Source of the DNA: Lysinibacillus_B sp031181585
GTDB lineage: Bacteria > Bacillota > Bacilli > Bacillales_A > Planococcaceae
Assembly: GCF_047301505.1 (NCBI RefSeq)
Contig: NZ_CP154840.1
Span: forward strand, 186,001-250,000
Direction: 5' to 3'
DNA length: 64,000 nucleotides
How positions within the stretch are numbered: position 1 is the first letter of the stretch; every line of letters starts with the position of its first letter. The notes below the pieces were generated by a model. It saw only the letters and a program-made list of their open reading frames with translations, was not told the origin of the DNA and ran no database searches. Below, in pieces: positions 13,347 through 21,350 of the stretch. Made by a program: the position numbers and the translations under genes.

Positions 13347-13567
13347 CTATAAAATATTGCTACATATGCTTTCTTAATGGCAAAAGCCACGATGCCGCGA
13401 CATTATAGAAAGTTTTAAACCACACTTCTCAAAGTGGGTGTTCGCATAAGCTTTCCTGTTTATCCCGAGGTCAAAGGAGCTCGGGCTCGCCATTTCAGCT
13501 TGGATATAAAACTCCCTGTTACTGTATAAAGGTTAAAACTTAATATTACACGTACAACGTAGCTTCA
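13347..13567 (-). ncRNA. structured noncoding RNA, 6S-RNA-like
   Basis: A promoter (13574-13602), a T-run terminator (13313-13346) and no credible ORF between them define an independent minus-strand RNA. The ends of its core pair: AAGCTACGTTGT (13565-13554) with GCATCGTGGCTT (13395-13384), one mismatch. Inside, AAGTTTTAACC (13541-13531) pairs with GGTTTAAAACTT (13421-13410), then a loop region, an apical helix CCCGAG/CTCGGG (13485-13480 with 13469-13464), and a small hairpin CACTT-TGAG-AAGTG on the 3' side of the central loop. A closing stem, a large central bubble with a 3'-side hairpin, an apical stem and a core of about 182 nt match the 6S RNA (RNA polymerase holoenzyme decoy) architecture. 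The identification is inferred from structure, not sequence match. Confidence 0.5.
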
Positions 13568-13573
13568 TTTATT

Positions 13574-13602
13574 ATTGTATGATAAACATTAAAATTATGC
13601 AA
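13574..13602 (-). promoter_or_regulatory. sigma-A promoter of the structured RNA
   Basis: On the minus strand TTGCAT (13602-13597), 17-base spacer, TACAAT (13579-13574); transcription would begin near 13567, two bases before the closing stem. Confidence 0.7.
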
Positions 13603-13732
13603 GTAAGGGGCATTCGAGAAATTTGTCAAATAAAATGATAGGAATTTAGCATGAAGAATATTGGTTAAATTGCTTTCCTTTGTATAATGATTATATAGAT
13701 ATAATTTCTGTTTTCTTCCGGTTGGAAAGAAG

Positions 13733-14434
13733 CTACTCAGCTGCCCAGACATTTTCAATCGTAATATCTTCATCGTATTCAATTGTGATCTTATAAGCTA
13801 TTTCCGATCCGTTTGTTGTTTCAGACAGCGTATTTTCAATGTACAGCTCTTTATAAAGAACTTCATCGAGTTCATTTATTACAGTTTTGACGTATTGAAA
13901 AAATTCCTTCTTTGATGTAAAAGGCTTCTCTGTATATACATGAATGTCTGCGTTCACAGGTAATTCGAGTTTTGGTTTCCACTCAGCGCTGCGATCTACA
14001 TAGCCTAGCGGTACCTGCACGTAATAATATACTTCACTATCTAGCTTTGCTTCCGTCAGCAATTTCTGTACATAGGTTGTTCCTGCTTCAGAAAAAGTAC
14101 TGCTCATTTCTACATCCTCGGAGTCATAACGAAGGGAATGATAGATGATTTCGTCCGGCTTCAAGCCTTTCCCAATCTCAATGGAATAATTGTATACTTG
14201 GTCATTCTTTTCATTCACAATATAGTGAAAAGAATAGCTTTGATCTTTAAAGTTATAGCCGCTGTCCTTAATGGAATAGTTTTGCTCTGGATAGTATTTT
14301 TCCAAATAATCCGATGCATAATTTTTCGCAACCGCTTTAGAAATAGGGTTTCCATTAAAACTTATATAGAAAAATAAAATATAGCCTGTAATAGCGAGGG
14401 CGATGATTAGATAAACCCACTTTTTCAATGTCAT
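13733..14434 (-). CDS. single-pass membrane protein of unknown function, third gene of the sigma operon
   Basis: 233 residues with an N-terminal membrane helix (residues about 6-25, KKWVYLIIALAITGYILFFYI region) and a 200-residue outward-facing domain rich in Tyr and acidic residues. The start ATG 14434 overlaps the stop of the anti-sigma gene in an ATGA junction and has a GGAGG site, so earlier in-frame starts are rejected. Position third behind an ECF sigma factor and its anti-sigma implies a role in the same envelope response. It resembles YfjL-like lipoprotein/anchored proteins of Bacillales only in outline. Function unknown. Confidence 0.75.
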   Translation of the reverse strand: MTLKKWVYLIIALAITGYILFFYISFNGNPISKAVAKNYASDYLEKYYPEQNYSIKDSGYNFKDQSYSFHYIVNEKNDQVYNYSIEIGKGLKPDEIIYHSLRYDSEDVEMSSTFSEAGTTYVQKLLTEAKLDSEVYYYVQVPLGYVDRSAEWKPKLELPVNADIHVYTEKPFTSKKEFFQYVKTVINELDEVLYKELYIENTLSETTNGSEIAYKITIEYDEDITIENVWAAE

Positions 14435-15024
14435 AAGGACTCCTCCTTTTCTGTAATCTTCATCGTTAGCAGGGCAACGACAGCACCAAGTGCAGCAAAT
14501 AGGGTATGAATAATGCCCATTAAAAGACTGCTGCCGAGAAGCATACCAAATAAGCCGGCGACAGAATCGTGGTTTTCTAAAGCCTGTGTGTACCATTGAT
14601 GATAGGAGCCATAAGAAGCAATTGTATCATAAATTGACCAGATAATTATCGGTATCATTGAGATGAGAATTGTAAATATCCAGCTGCGGTAAAAATAAAA
14701 TGTACTGAAGCCGAGGATAAAATAACTTAAAATAAATTGAAAGCTGTCGGCGAATATGGATGTACTCATTGCAAAGGCAAATGATAAGAGTACAAACAAC
14801 AGCTGATAGATGGCAAGCTTTGAACGTACGTTCTTCATCATGGCTGCAGCCGTTTTTTTCGGCTTTATGGGCGCTGCTGGGAAAGCAGCAAGTGTCTCAT
14901 TTGCCCGTGAACGGCATGATTCGCATGTGGAAAGATGGGTTTCTATCCAATCAACGGTCTCTTTATGTAATAAATCTTCTTCATAGAGTGGAAGCAAATC
15001 TTCGACAATACGGCAATCATTCAT
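14431..15024 (-). CDS. membrane anti-sigma factor with zinc-finger (zf-HC2) domain
   Basis: 197 residues. The N terminus carries C4 and the H30-x3-C34-x2-C37 motif of ZAS anti-sigma domains, which hold an ECF sigma factor at the membrane. Residues about 70-185 contain four hydrophobic segments. It overlaps the sigma gene by 8 bases and the following gene by 4, so the three are translationally coupled. The family releases its sigma upon an envelope signal; the signal here is unknown. Confidence 0.85.
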   Translation of the reverse strand: MNDCRIVEDLLPLYEEDLLHKETVDWIETHLSTCESCRSRANETLAAFPAAPIKPKKTAAAMMKNVRSKLAIYQLLFVLLSFAFAMSTSIFADSFQFILSYFILGFSTFYFYRSWIFTILISMIPIIIWSIYDTIASYGSYHQWYTQALENHDSVAGLFGMLLGSSLLMGIIHTLFAALGAVVALLTMKITEKEESL

Positions 15025-15514
15025 TCAGATCCCTCATTTCCTTTTGTAATTTATTTTTTAGACGATGAAAGGCGACTCTTGTATAATTTTCACTTTTGCC
15101 TGTCAGCTCGCCAATCTCCTTAAATGATAAATCACCATAAATTCTCAGCAGGATGATCTCACTTAGATGAGGGTCTAGCTTTCCAATCTTCATCAGAAGG
15201 CTCTGTATATCTTCCTTCAGTTCGATTTGCTGCTCGGGTGTAAGACTAGCTGTAATAGGCTCAATTTCTAATTTTTCAACCAATGCCTTCTCATATTTTT
15301 TAGATCGATAATGCTTCTTTAAAAGATTGCGGGCAATGGCAAACATCCATGTAGATAGGGTCGATTGACCGTTGAAACGGTGCAGGCTCTTACTTGCTTC
15401 ATAAAAGACATCCTGAGTGAGATCCTCGGCCAATGCTGTATTGGCTGTTTTTAAATAGAAAAATGTGAACAGCTTTGGATGGATGTCTCGATATATCTGC
15501 TCCAGCTCTTCCAT
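15017..15514 (-). CDS. ECF-type RNA polymerase sigma factor
   Basis: 165 residues. Region 2 includes LAEDLTQDVFYEA (DLTQDVF is the classic 2.2 signature) and region 4 contains LSFKEIGELTGKSENYTRV, the -35-binding helix-turn-helix. Start ATG 15514 is chosen because AAGGAGG lies 9-10 bases upstream; an in-frame extension to 15547 would begin before that site. It is co-transcribed with its cognate anti-sigma. A candidate self-recognised promoter lies at 15556-15580. Confidence 0.9.
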   Translation of the reverse strand: MEELEQIYRDIHPKLFTFFYLKTANTALAEDLTQDVFYEASKSLHRFNGQSTLSTWMFAIARNLLKKHYRSKKYEKALVEKLEIEPITASLTPEQQIELKEDIQSLLMKIGKLDPHLSEIILLRIYGDLSFKEIGELTGKSENYTRVAFHRLKNKLQKEMRDLNE

Positions 15515-15555
15515 GATGCTGCCATCCTCCTTTTTCTGTCCTTTCAAATCATTAG

Positions 15556-15580
15556 TACCATCTTAATCCATTTCGTTACA
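15556..15580 (-). promoter_or_regulatory. candidate ECF sigma autoregulatory promoter
   Basis: On the minus strand TGTAAC (15580-15575) with GGTA/GTAC 15-16 bases downstream, 42 bases before the sigma start. TGTAAC matches ECF -35 elements (AAC core); the -10 match is weaker. Confidence 0.35.
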
Positions 15581-15661
15581 TGTATGTGAAAAAAATAAAA
15601 GAGTGCTGCTCTATTACATCTAAGCAGCAATCTTTAAAGAAGAAAGTTAATTTTTCACAGT

Positions 15662-15690
15662 AAAAAAAGCCTTCCATTCTAACTGGAAAA
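15662..15690 (-). terminator. weak terminator after the HD-domain gene
   Basis: On the minus strand TTCCA, 7-base loop, TGGAA, then GGCTTTTTTT. Short stem but strong T run. Confidence 0.45.
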
Positions 15691-15702
15691 CTTTACGAGC
15701 AG

Positions 15703-16341
15703 TTATTTGTTTTTTAAAATTTCTTCCGTTAAGGTCACAATATCAATCTGTGTATCCTCAGCCACTGCATCTTTCAAAATTTCATGGCGAAAGTATTTGA
15801 CACTGTTTGGAAGAGGCAGATCAAGTAATTTTGCTAAAGCCTGCTGATACATAATAACAAATTCCTTGTCCGTATTACCGCGCTTCAATTCGGCAAATGC
15901 TTCATAGAATTGGTCGAGTTTGTCGGCAAATTCGAGAAGGCGTCCTTCCAGTGTATTATCTTTTCCTTCTTTCATCCGGTCAAAAAAGACTTCTTGGAAT
16001 TCAGGTGGAATCTCTTCTGCAATGAAATTCTCCATCATTTTCTCCTCGACGACCGTCAGCATTTCTTTTAATTTGGGACTTGCATGTTTAACAGGGGTTT
16101 TAATGTCACCAATGAAAACTTCCGCAAAATCATGATTAATTGTTTTTTCATAGAGTGACTTCCAATTCACCACCGCTCCATGCATTTCTTCAATCGTAGC
16201 AAAGAACATAGCATACTGGGAAACCTTCCATGAGTGGGCAGCCACATTATGTTCCTCAAATTTAAAACGGCCTGGTGCCCGGATAATCCGCTCTAGGTCA
16301 TTTAAGCTTGTAAAAAATGTATGAATACCGATAATAATCAC
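15703..16341 (-). CDS. HD-domain phosphohydrolase, YfbR-like
   Basis: 212 residues. The HD signature is present as AAHSWKVSQYA (His near 35), TINHDFAEVFIGD (His-Asp near 70) and EFADKLDQFYEAF (Asp near 138), the pattern of YfbR/YGK1-type 5'-deoxynucleotidases that dephosphorylate dNMPs in a metal-dependent reaction. Substrate is inferred. The start is unclear: the frame opens with GTG at 16341, but AAAGGAG is immediately upstream of it, leaving almost no spacing. Initiation might use a nearby ATT/ATC codon instead; no ATG exists before the conserved domain. Confidence 0.8.
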   Translation of the reverse strand: MIIIGIHTFFTSLNDLERIIRAPGRFKFEEHNVAAHSWKVSQYAMFFATIEEMHGAVVNWKSLYEKTINHDFAEVFIGDIKTPVKHASPKLKEMLTVVEEKMMENFIAEEIPPEFQEVFFDRMKEGKDNTLEGRLLEFADKLDQFYEAFAELKRGNTDKEFVIMYQQALAKLLDLPLPNSVKYFRHEILKDAVAEDTQIDIVTLTEEILKNK

Positions 16342-16492
16342 TCCTTTAACTGCATCGTACTATATTTATTCCCCAATTCGCGTAGAATTTACACGGTTTT
16401 AAAAAAGATTAATAGGCGCTCAATAATTTCTTCTTTTGCCTATCCGAATAAGGTGTAAGCGCCAAATAGGAGAAGTGGAAAATGAAGGGATA

Positions 16493-16518
16493 ATACCCCG
16501 CTAAATAAAGCGGAGTAT
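16493..16518 (-). terminator. hairpin downstream of the YjfB-like gene
   Basis: ATACCCCGC and GCGGAGTAT form a 9-bp stem with one G-U pair 8 bases after the stop codon of the minus-strand gene. The following T run is poor, so termination efficiency is uncertain. Confidence 0.5.
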
Positions 16519-16525
16519 CATTTTA

Positions 16526-16708
16526 CTATGCTTGGATATCGATGATCTGGCCCTTGTATGGATGAGCAGCGGGCTGCTGTGCTGACATATCCTCGAGCAT
16601 TTCAACTGCTCCGGCCGCACCCATATTTAAAGATTTGTCCAGTATACCCATTTGAAGTGTCTGCTGTAATTGGGCTACCTGAGCCGACAGATGTGAGTTA
16701 ATCTCCAT
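16526..16708 (-). CDS. YjfB-like putative motility protein
   Basis: 60 residues, the usual size of the YjfB_motility family: MEINSHLSAQVAQLQQTLQM at the N terminus, a central KSLNMGAAGAVEMLEDM segment and a short tail ending in IDIQA. The family is associated with flagellar regulons but has no known biochemical activity. The start has AAAGGAGG 8 bases upstream. A sigma-D-like promoter immediately upstream supports the motility link. Confidence 0.8.
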   Translation of the reverse strand: MEINSHLSAQVAQLQQTLQMGILDKSLNMGAAGAVEMLEDMSAQQPAAHPYKGQIIDIQA

Positions 16709-16729
16709 GAATTCGCCTCCTTTATATAT

Positions 16730-16756
16730 ATATCGGTCTCATTAGTCTCTAGTTCA
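16730..16756 (-). promoter_or_regulatory. sigma-D-like (flagellar) promoter for the YjfB-like gene
   Basis: On the minus strand TGAA (16756-16753), 15-base spacer, ACCGATAT (16737-16730). The -10 matches the sigma-D consensus GCCGATAT at 7 of 8 positions, the -35 TAAA at 3 of 4. The leader would be very short, starting at or just before the ribosome site. Confidence 0.5.
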
Positions 16757-17065
16757 TTTCATTAAACATTACAATTTGTTGTTATTTACGCGCCTTCTGT
16801 TAATACCTTGTAATAGAAATTACCAGTTCAAAAAAATGCCAGAGCGGAGGAATCAAGGTTTCAAGATGAAAATCCTTAAATTTCTATTGAATATTTGGTA
16901 AATAGTGGACACTATACGAAATATGAATGTAATGCTAGTAACGTGTTGTCGTTATAAAGCTGCAATCTTCCTACTGTAAAGTTAGTTTCAGAGTTTGCGA
17001 GTGACCCCCCGAAAGAATGGGGCGCAAAAATTTAACTGAACAGAGCAATGGAGGAAATGAAAGCT
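16757..17065 (+). other. intergenic leader of the LysM-3D gene with a GC-rich hairpin
   Basis: Mostly AT-rich with no gene. At 16995-17029 TTTGCG pairs with CGCAAA and CCCC with GGGG around an asymmetric bulge and a GAAAGAAT-containing loop, some 40 bases before the start codon. I checked for the c-di-AMP (ydaO) riboswitch often found before wall-hydrolase genes and do not see its conserved parts. I did not find a clean WalR box. Confidence 0.4.
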
Positions 17066-17800
17066 ATGAAGAAAACGTTCTTAACATTAGCAACAGCATT
17101 TACGGTAAGCGCAGGTGCATACGCAGCAAATACTGAAGCAGCTACGCACACTGTTCAATCCGGGGAATCACTTTGGTCAATTTCACAACAATATAATACA
17201 TCCGTTGATGAGTTGAAGACGTTGAATCATTTGAATTCCAATCTTATTATCCAAAATCAGCAACTAGAAGTTTCGGGCGAGGGGAATTCAACTTCAAAAA
17301 ATGGCATTCACATCGTTCAACCTGGAGATACATTATTTAAAATTAGCAGGGCATACAACGTAACGGTCGATCAATTGTTGGCCTGGAACAATATATCAAC
17401 ACCTAATTTGATTTATGCTGGTGATACAATTACGATATCGGCAGGAGCGGCACCCTCACAGCCAAAACCTGAAGTACAACAGGGGACACAAGATGTAGCT
17501 GGCGAGGCGATCCAAACAATGACAATGACGGCTACAGCCTATACAGCGTACTGTGATGGCTGTTCAGGCGTTACAGCGAATGGAACAGACCTACGTGCGA
17601 ACCCGAACGCGAAGGTCATCGCAGTTGATCCAAGTGTCATTCCATTAGGTACAAGAGTATGGGTTGAAGGCTACGGTGAAGCAGTCGCAGCTGATACAGG
17701 AAGCGCTATTAAAGGCAATACAATTGATGTATTCATCCCATCTAAAGAAGGGGCGCTTGCCTGGGGCCGTAAATCAGTGAAAGTTACAATTCTAAAATAA
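17066..17800 (+). CDS. secreted cell-wall protein with two LysM repeats and a 3D domain (YocH-like)
   Basis: 244 residues: signal peptide (MKKTFLTLATAFTVSAGAYA), LysM 1 (THTVQSGESLWSISQQYNT, residues about 27-70), LysM 2 (HIVQPGDTLFKISRAYNVT, about 83-125), linker, then a C-terminal 3D domain (TATAYTA ... VIAVDPSVIPLGTRVWV ... AADTGSAIKGNTIDVFIP) with its three conserved Asp. 3D domains share the fold of lytic transglycosylases (MltA), and YocH-type proteins bind and cleave peptidoglycan. The ATG at 17066 is preferred: GGAGG lies 11 bases upstream and begins within the alternative starts at 17048 and 17057. Confidence 0.9.
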   Translation: MKKTFLTLATAFTVSAGAYAANTEAATHTVQSGESLWSISQQYNTSVDELKTLNHLNSNLIIQNQQLEVSGEGNSTSKNGIHIVQPGDTLFKISRAYNVTVDQLLAWNNISTPNLIYAGDTITISAGAAPSQPKPEVQQGTQDVAGEAIQTMTMTATAYTAYCDGCSGVTANGTDLRANPNAKVIAVDPSVIPLGTRVWVEGYGEAVAADTGSAIKGNTIDVFIPSKEGALAWGRKSVKVTILK

Positions 17801-17814
17801 TAAGATAGATTGAG

Positions 17815-17846
17815 ACCTTACGAGAATTTCTTCTCGTAAGGTTTTT
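17815..17846 (+). terminator. terminator after the LysM-3D gene
   Basis: ACCTTACGAGAA/TTCTCGTAAGGT, 12-bp perfect stem with TTTC-type loop, then TTTTT. Confidence 0.95.
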
Positions 17847-18285
17847 ATTATTTTTTGAAAGAAAGCAATATCAGTAATAAAGAAATAAAAGGTGGAAATA
17901 TAATGATTGGGAAATCAACAGAAGCTTTCCCCGTTCTTATCTTAGTTACAGGGCTTGAAAATTGTGTTTTTACGCTATTTATTAACAAAAAATTATCATT
18001 TTATTTTTTCGAAAAATGTAATAAAATAGCACAAAAGTATTTGTTGTAGTACAATGGAAATTAAATATTTTCAATTTTAAACAAATTATTAATATATTAA
18101 TTTTTCAATCTATTATATTATTTAGTATTATTAGAGATTTAAAGCGCTTAAAGCAGATAAAATATATTTGAAAATTATAAAAATATTGAATAGGATAATA
18201 GTTTAGTTATATAATAGGTTTTGTGTTTGTTATTTCCAAAATTGTATTGGTACAGATATAGAAATTATGTTAGGGGTTTGATGCA
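17847..18285 (+). other. very AT-rich upstream region of the glutamine transporter
   Basis: No convincing gene; a 64-codon frame at 17855 lacks coding character. TTGAAA-17-TAGGAT at 18168-18196 is the best sigma-A candidate for the ABC operon. Near 18004-18020 ATTTTTTCGAAAAAT is a poor CodY-box-like palindrome. Both are weak. Confidence 0.35.
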
Positions 18286-19014
18286 ATGATTCGCTTTGAA
18301 AATGTAAACAAGCATTATGGAGATTTTCATGTTCTGCAAAATATTAACTTGGATATCAAAAAAGGTGAAGTAGTAGTAATTATAGGGCCATCTGGTTCGG
18401 GTAAGAGCACTTTGCTTCGTTGTATCAATCGGTTAGAAACGATTTCTGAAGGAGTGCTTGCTGTTAATGATATAGAAGTGAACAGCAAGAAGACGGATAT
18501 TAATGAGTTACGTAAAAATATCGGAATGGTATTCCAGCATTTTTATCTGTATCCGCATAAGACAGTTTTGGAAAATATTATGCTGGCACCTATAAAAGTT
18601 TTGGGGAAAACAAAGGAAGAAGCTAAAAAGACAGCTTTATACTATTTGGAAAAAGTAGGTATACCAGATAAGGCGGATTCCTACCCTTCACAGTTATCAG
18701 GTGGACAGCAGCAGCGTGTGGCAATCGCACGAGGCCTGGCTATGAGTCCGGAAGTCATGCTGTTTGATGAGCCGACATCTGCCCTGGATCCTGAAATGAT
18801 CGGGGAAGTGCTGGATGTTATGAAAAATTTAGCTCGTGAAGGGATGACGATGGTTGTTGTCACACACGAAATGGGCTTTGCGCGTGAGGTGGCAGACCGT
18901 GTTATCTTCATCGACAAAGGCCAAATTCTGGAGGATGCTAATCCGGAAGAATTCTTCACAGCGCCAAAAGAGGAACGTGCGAAGCTATTCTTAAGTCGGA
19001 TTTTCAATCATTAA
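18286..19014 (+). CDS. glnQ: amino acid ABC transporter ATP-binding protein, GlnQ-like
   Basis: 242 residues of the polar-amino-acid (PAAT) ATPase family: Walker A GPSGSGKST near residue 33, Q-loop VFQHFYLYPH, signature LSGGQQQRVAIARG, Walker B VMLFDEPTSALDPE and switch His in VVVTHEMGFA. It energises uptake of an amino acid, probably glutamine, with the lipoprotein and two permeases that follow. First gene of the cluster; the start follows AGGGGTTTG, a modest site. Substrate is inferred from gene order and SBP type. Confidence 0.92.
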   Translation: MIRFENVNKHYGDFHVLQNINLDIKKGEVVVIIGPSGSGKSTLLRCINRLETISEGVLAVNDIEVNSKKTDINELRKNIGMVFQHFYLYPHKTVLENIMLAPIKVLGKTKEEAKKTALYYLEKVGIPDKADSYPSQLSGGQQQRVAIARGLAMSPEVMLFDEPTSALDPEMIGEVLDVMKNLAREGMTMVVVTHEMGFAREVADRVIFIDKGQILEDANPEEFFTAPKEERAKLFLSRIFNH

Positions 19015-19038
19015 TTTACGAAAAAGGGGGACATAAAC

Positions 19039-19863
19039 ATGTTGAAAAAGAAAAATTGGTTCATGCTTATGCTGGTTGCAGCTCTAACATTTGTGCTTGC
19101 TGCATGCGGCAGTGATGACAGTGAAGGTACTTCAGGTTCAGATGGTGACTCATCAGCATCTGCATTGGAAAAGGTGAAAGAAAATGACAAGATTGTATGG
19201 GGTGTAAAGAACGATACAAAATTATTCGGTCTAAAAAATCCATCGACTGGTGAAGTGGAAGGTCTGGATATCGATATTGCAAAAGAAATCACAGCAATTA
19301 TTCTAGGGGATGCTTCAAAAGTGGAGTTCAAGGAAGTAACATCAAAAACACGTATTCCAATGCTTAATAACGGAGAAATTGATGCAATTATTGCAACAAT
19401 GACAATTTCTGAAGAACGTAGTAAAGAAGTTGACTTCTCTGATGTCTACTTTGAAGCGGGTCAATCACTTTTAGTCAAGAAGGGTAGCCCAATTAAAAGT
19501 ATCGAGGATTTAGATGCATCTACAAAAGTCATTGCAGTAAAAGGATCAACTTCAGCTCAAAATATCCGTGAAAAAGCACCGGATGCACAGGTCCTGGAAT
19601 TTGAAAACTATGCAGAAGCGTTTACAGCATTGAAAGCGGGCCAAGGGGACACATTAACGACAGATGACTCAATTTTATATGGTATGGCTTCTGAAGATAA
19701 CAACTATGAATTAGTTGGTGGGCAGTTCACTGAAGAGCCATATGGTATTGCGATGAAAAAAGGCAGCGATGATCTTGTCCAGGCAATAAACGATGCGCTT
19801 GCTGAATTAAAAGAAAATGGTAAGTATGATGAAATCTACGAAAAGTGGATTAACGTAGAATAA
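19039..19863 (+). CDS. glnH: amino acid ABC transporter substrate-binding lipoprotein, GlnH-like
   Basis: 274 residues with a lipoprotein signal (LTFVLAACGSDD, lipidated Cys near 22) and an SBP_bac_3 fold: VWGVKNDTKLFGLKNP, GLDIDIAKEITAI, TSKTRIPMLNNGEIDAIIAT and SEERSKEVDFSDVYFEAG are the classic landmarks. It binds a polar amino acid outside the membrane and presents it to the permeases. Site AAGGGGG precedes ATG; 24 bases after glnQ. Confidence 0.92.
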   Translation: MLKKKNWFMLMLVAALTFVLAACGSDDSEGTSGSDGDSSASALEKVKENDKIVWGVKNDTKLFGLKNPSTGEVEGLDIDIAKEITAIILGDASKVEFKEVTSKTRIPMLNNGEIDAIIATMTISEERSKEVDFSDVYFEAGQSLLVKKGSPIKSIEDLDASTKVIAVKGSTSAQNIREKAPDAQVLEFENYAEAFTALKAGQGDTLTTDDSILYGMASEDNNYELVGGQFTEEPYGIAMKKGSDDLVQAINDALAELKENGKYDEIYEKWINVE

Positions 19864-19873
19864 TGGCAGTAGA

Positions 19874-19935
19874 CGGGCAGACAGAGATTTTTCTTAAACT
19901 GTCAAAAAGTTTAAGAGGGTGTCTGCCTGTTTTTT
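19874..19935 (+). terminator. intra-operon terminator/attenuator between glnH and permeases
   Basis: A two-part hairpin: CGGGCAGAC (19874-19882) with GTCTGCCTG (19921-19929), and an inner CTTAAACT/AGTTTAAG helix, followed by six T. It probably makes the binding protein more abundant than the permeases by partial termination. Confidence 0.75.
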
Positions 19936-20023
19936 CAAATAGGATGACAGGTGCATTTTCGTGATTGGCGGGATCGATGCACTTATTCTAAATTATTTTG
20001 GTTAGTTAATGGAGTGATAATGA

Positions 20024-20677
20024 ATGCTTGATTTTACGATTCTTTCAGAGAACATGGATATGTTTTTAGAAGGTTTCAAAACTACATTGTTTGTAAGTTT
20101 TCTAGCACTTGTAGGTAGCTTTGTTCTTGGGACGATTTTGGCAATATTCCGTATTGCTCCGATTAAACCATTAAACTGGATTGGTGCGGTATATGTCGAA
20201 TTTGTCCGGAATATCCCGCTGCTTATTATCCTGTTTTTCATTTTTACAGGATTGCCGGTATTCGAGGTTCGATTGAGTGGATTTGTTGCGGGTACGCTCG
20301 CTTTAACAATTTATACGGCAGCTTTTATTGCAGAAGCCATTCGTGCAGGTATTATGTCTGTACCAAAAGGACAAACAGAGGCAGCACGGTCATCAGGGTT
20401 AAACTATATTCAAACAATGTGGTACGTTATTTTGCCGCAAGCGATTAAAATTGTTATTCCGCCATTAGGAAACCAATTTATTAACTTGGTGAAGAACTCA
20501 TCGATTTTAACAATTGTCGCTGCAGGTGAGTTGATGTATCAGGGTGACTTGATTTCTTCCCGTACATTTGTAACGTTCGATGTTTATATTTTTGTCGCGG
20601 TGTTTTATTTAATCATCACAATTCCTTTAAGCTTAGGTGTGAATTATTTGGAAAAACACCTTGCGAGAAGTAATTAA
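20024..20677 (+). CDS. amino acid ABC transporter permease, GlnP/GlnM-like
   Basis: 217 residues, five predicted membrane helices. The EAA loop reads EAARSSGLNYIQTMWYVILPQ and contacts the ATPase. Belongs to the HisM/PAAT permease family and forms a heterodimer with the next gene product, which is 14 bases downstream. ATG 20024 follows GGAGTGATA. Confidence 0.9.
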   Translation: MLDFTILSENMDMFLEGFKTTLFVSFLALVGSFVLGTILAIFRIAPIKPLNWIGAVYVEFVRNIPLLIILFFIFTGLPVFEVRLSGFVAGTLALTIYTAAFIAEAIRAGIMSVPKGQTEAARSSGLNYIQTMWYVILPQAIKIVIPPLGNQFINLVKNSSILTIVAAGELMYQGDLISSRTFVTFDVYIFVAVFYLIITIPLSLGVNYLEKHLARSN

Positions 20678-20690
20678 GGGGGTTATGTGA

Positions 20691-21341
20691 ATGGATTTTA
20701 TTGGAGCATATAGCCCAGATCATTTAATTTTCTTATTGAAGGGTTTTTGGGTAACAATCAAAATTGCTGCCATCTCTATTTTCTTCAGTTTCATTATTGG
20801 CGGTTTAATTGGTACATTGCGATATGCAAAAGTACCCGTTGTCTCGCAAGTTCTTGCTATATTGGTAGAGTTGATCCGTAACTTGCCGCTGCTGCTGATT
20901 ATTTTCTTTGTATATTTTGCATTACCGGAAATCGGTATCAAATTCAGCATCGAGTGGTCGGCAATCATCGCTCTTACAGTCTTTGAATCAGCAATGGTCT
21001 CAGAAATCATCCGAAGTGGTTTGAACTCGGTACATAAGGGTCAGATTGAAGCGGGGCGTTCATCAGGGTTATCATACATTCAGACTTTATGGCATATCGT
21101 ATTGCCGCAAGGTTTGCGTCGTATGGTGCCGCCTTTAGTTAGTCAGTTTATTTCACTATTGAAAGATACGTCGCTTGCAGTTGTCATTGCATTACCTGAA
21201 CTCATGCACCACGCACAAGTAATCAATGCTCAAAGTATTAAATATATAGTACCGATTTTCTTATTGGTATCAGTGATGTACTTCGTTGTAAACTATGCTT
21301 TATCGATTCTGGCAAAACGTTTGGAATTGAAGGTGCAATAA
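20691..21341 (+). CDS. glnP: amino acid ABC transporter permease, GlnP-like
   Basis: 216 residues, five membrane helices, EAA loop EAGRSSGLSYIQTLWHIVLPQ. Clearly paralogous to its upstream neighbour. Site AAGGGGG precedes ATG by about 7 bases. Last gene of the importer cluster, followed by a terminator. Confidence 0.9.
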   Translation: MDFIGAYSPDHLIFLLKGFWVTIKIAAISIFFSFIIGGLIGTLRYAKVPVVSQVLAILVELIRNLPLLLIIFFVYFALPEIGIKFSIEWSAIIALTVFESAMVSEIIRSGLNSVHKGQIEAGRSSGLSYIQTLWHIVLPQGLRRMVPPLVSQFISLLKDTSLAVVIALPELMHHAQVINAQSIKYIVPIFLLVSVMYFVVNYALSILAKRLELKVQ

Positions 21342-21350
21342 AGATTGAGG

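Noticed and set aside
16995..17029. c-di-AMP (ydaO-yuaA) riboswitch before the LysM-3D gene
   Set aside because: Conserved core elements are absent; only a simple bulged hairpin is present.
17855..18049. 64-codon frame in the AT-rich region before glnQ
   Set aside because: Starts in the terminator tail, low-complexity Lys/Phe/Asn composition.
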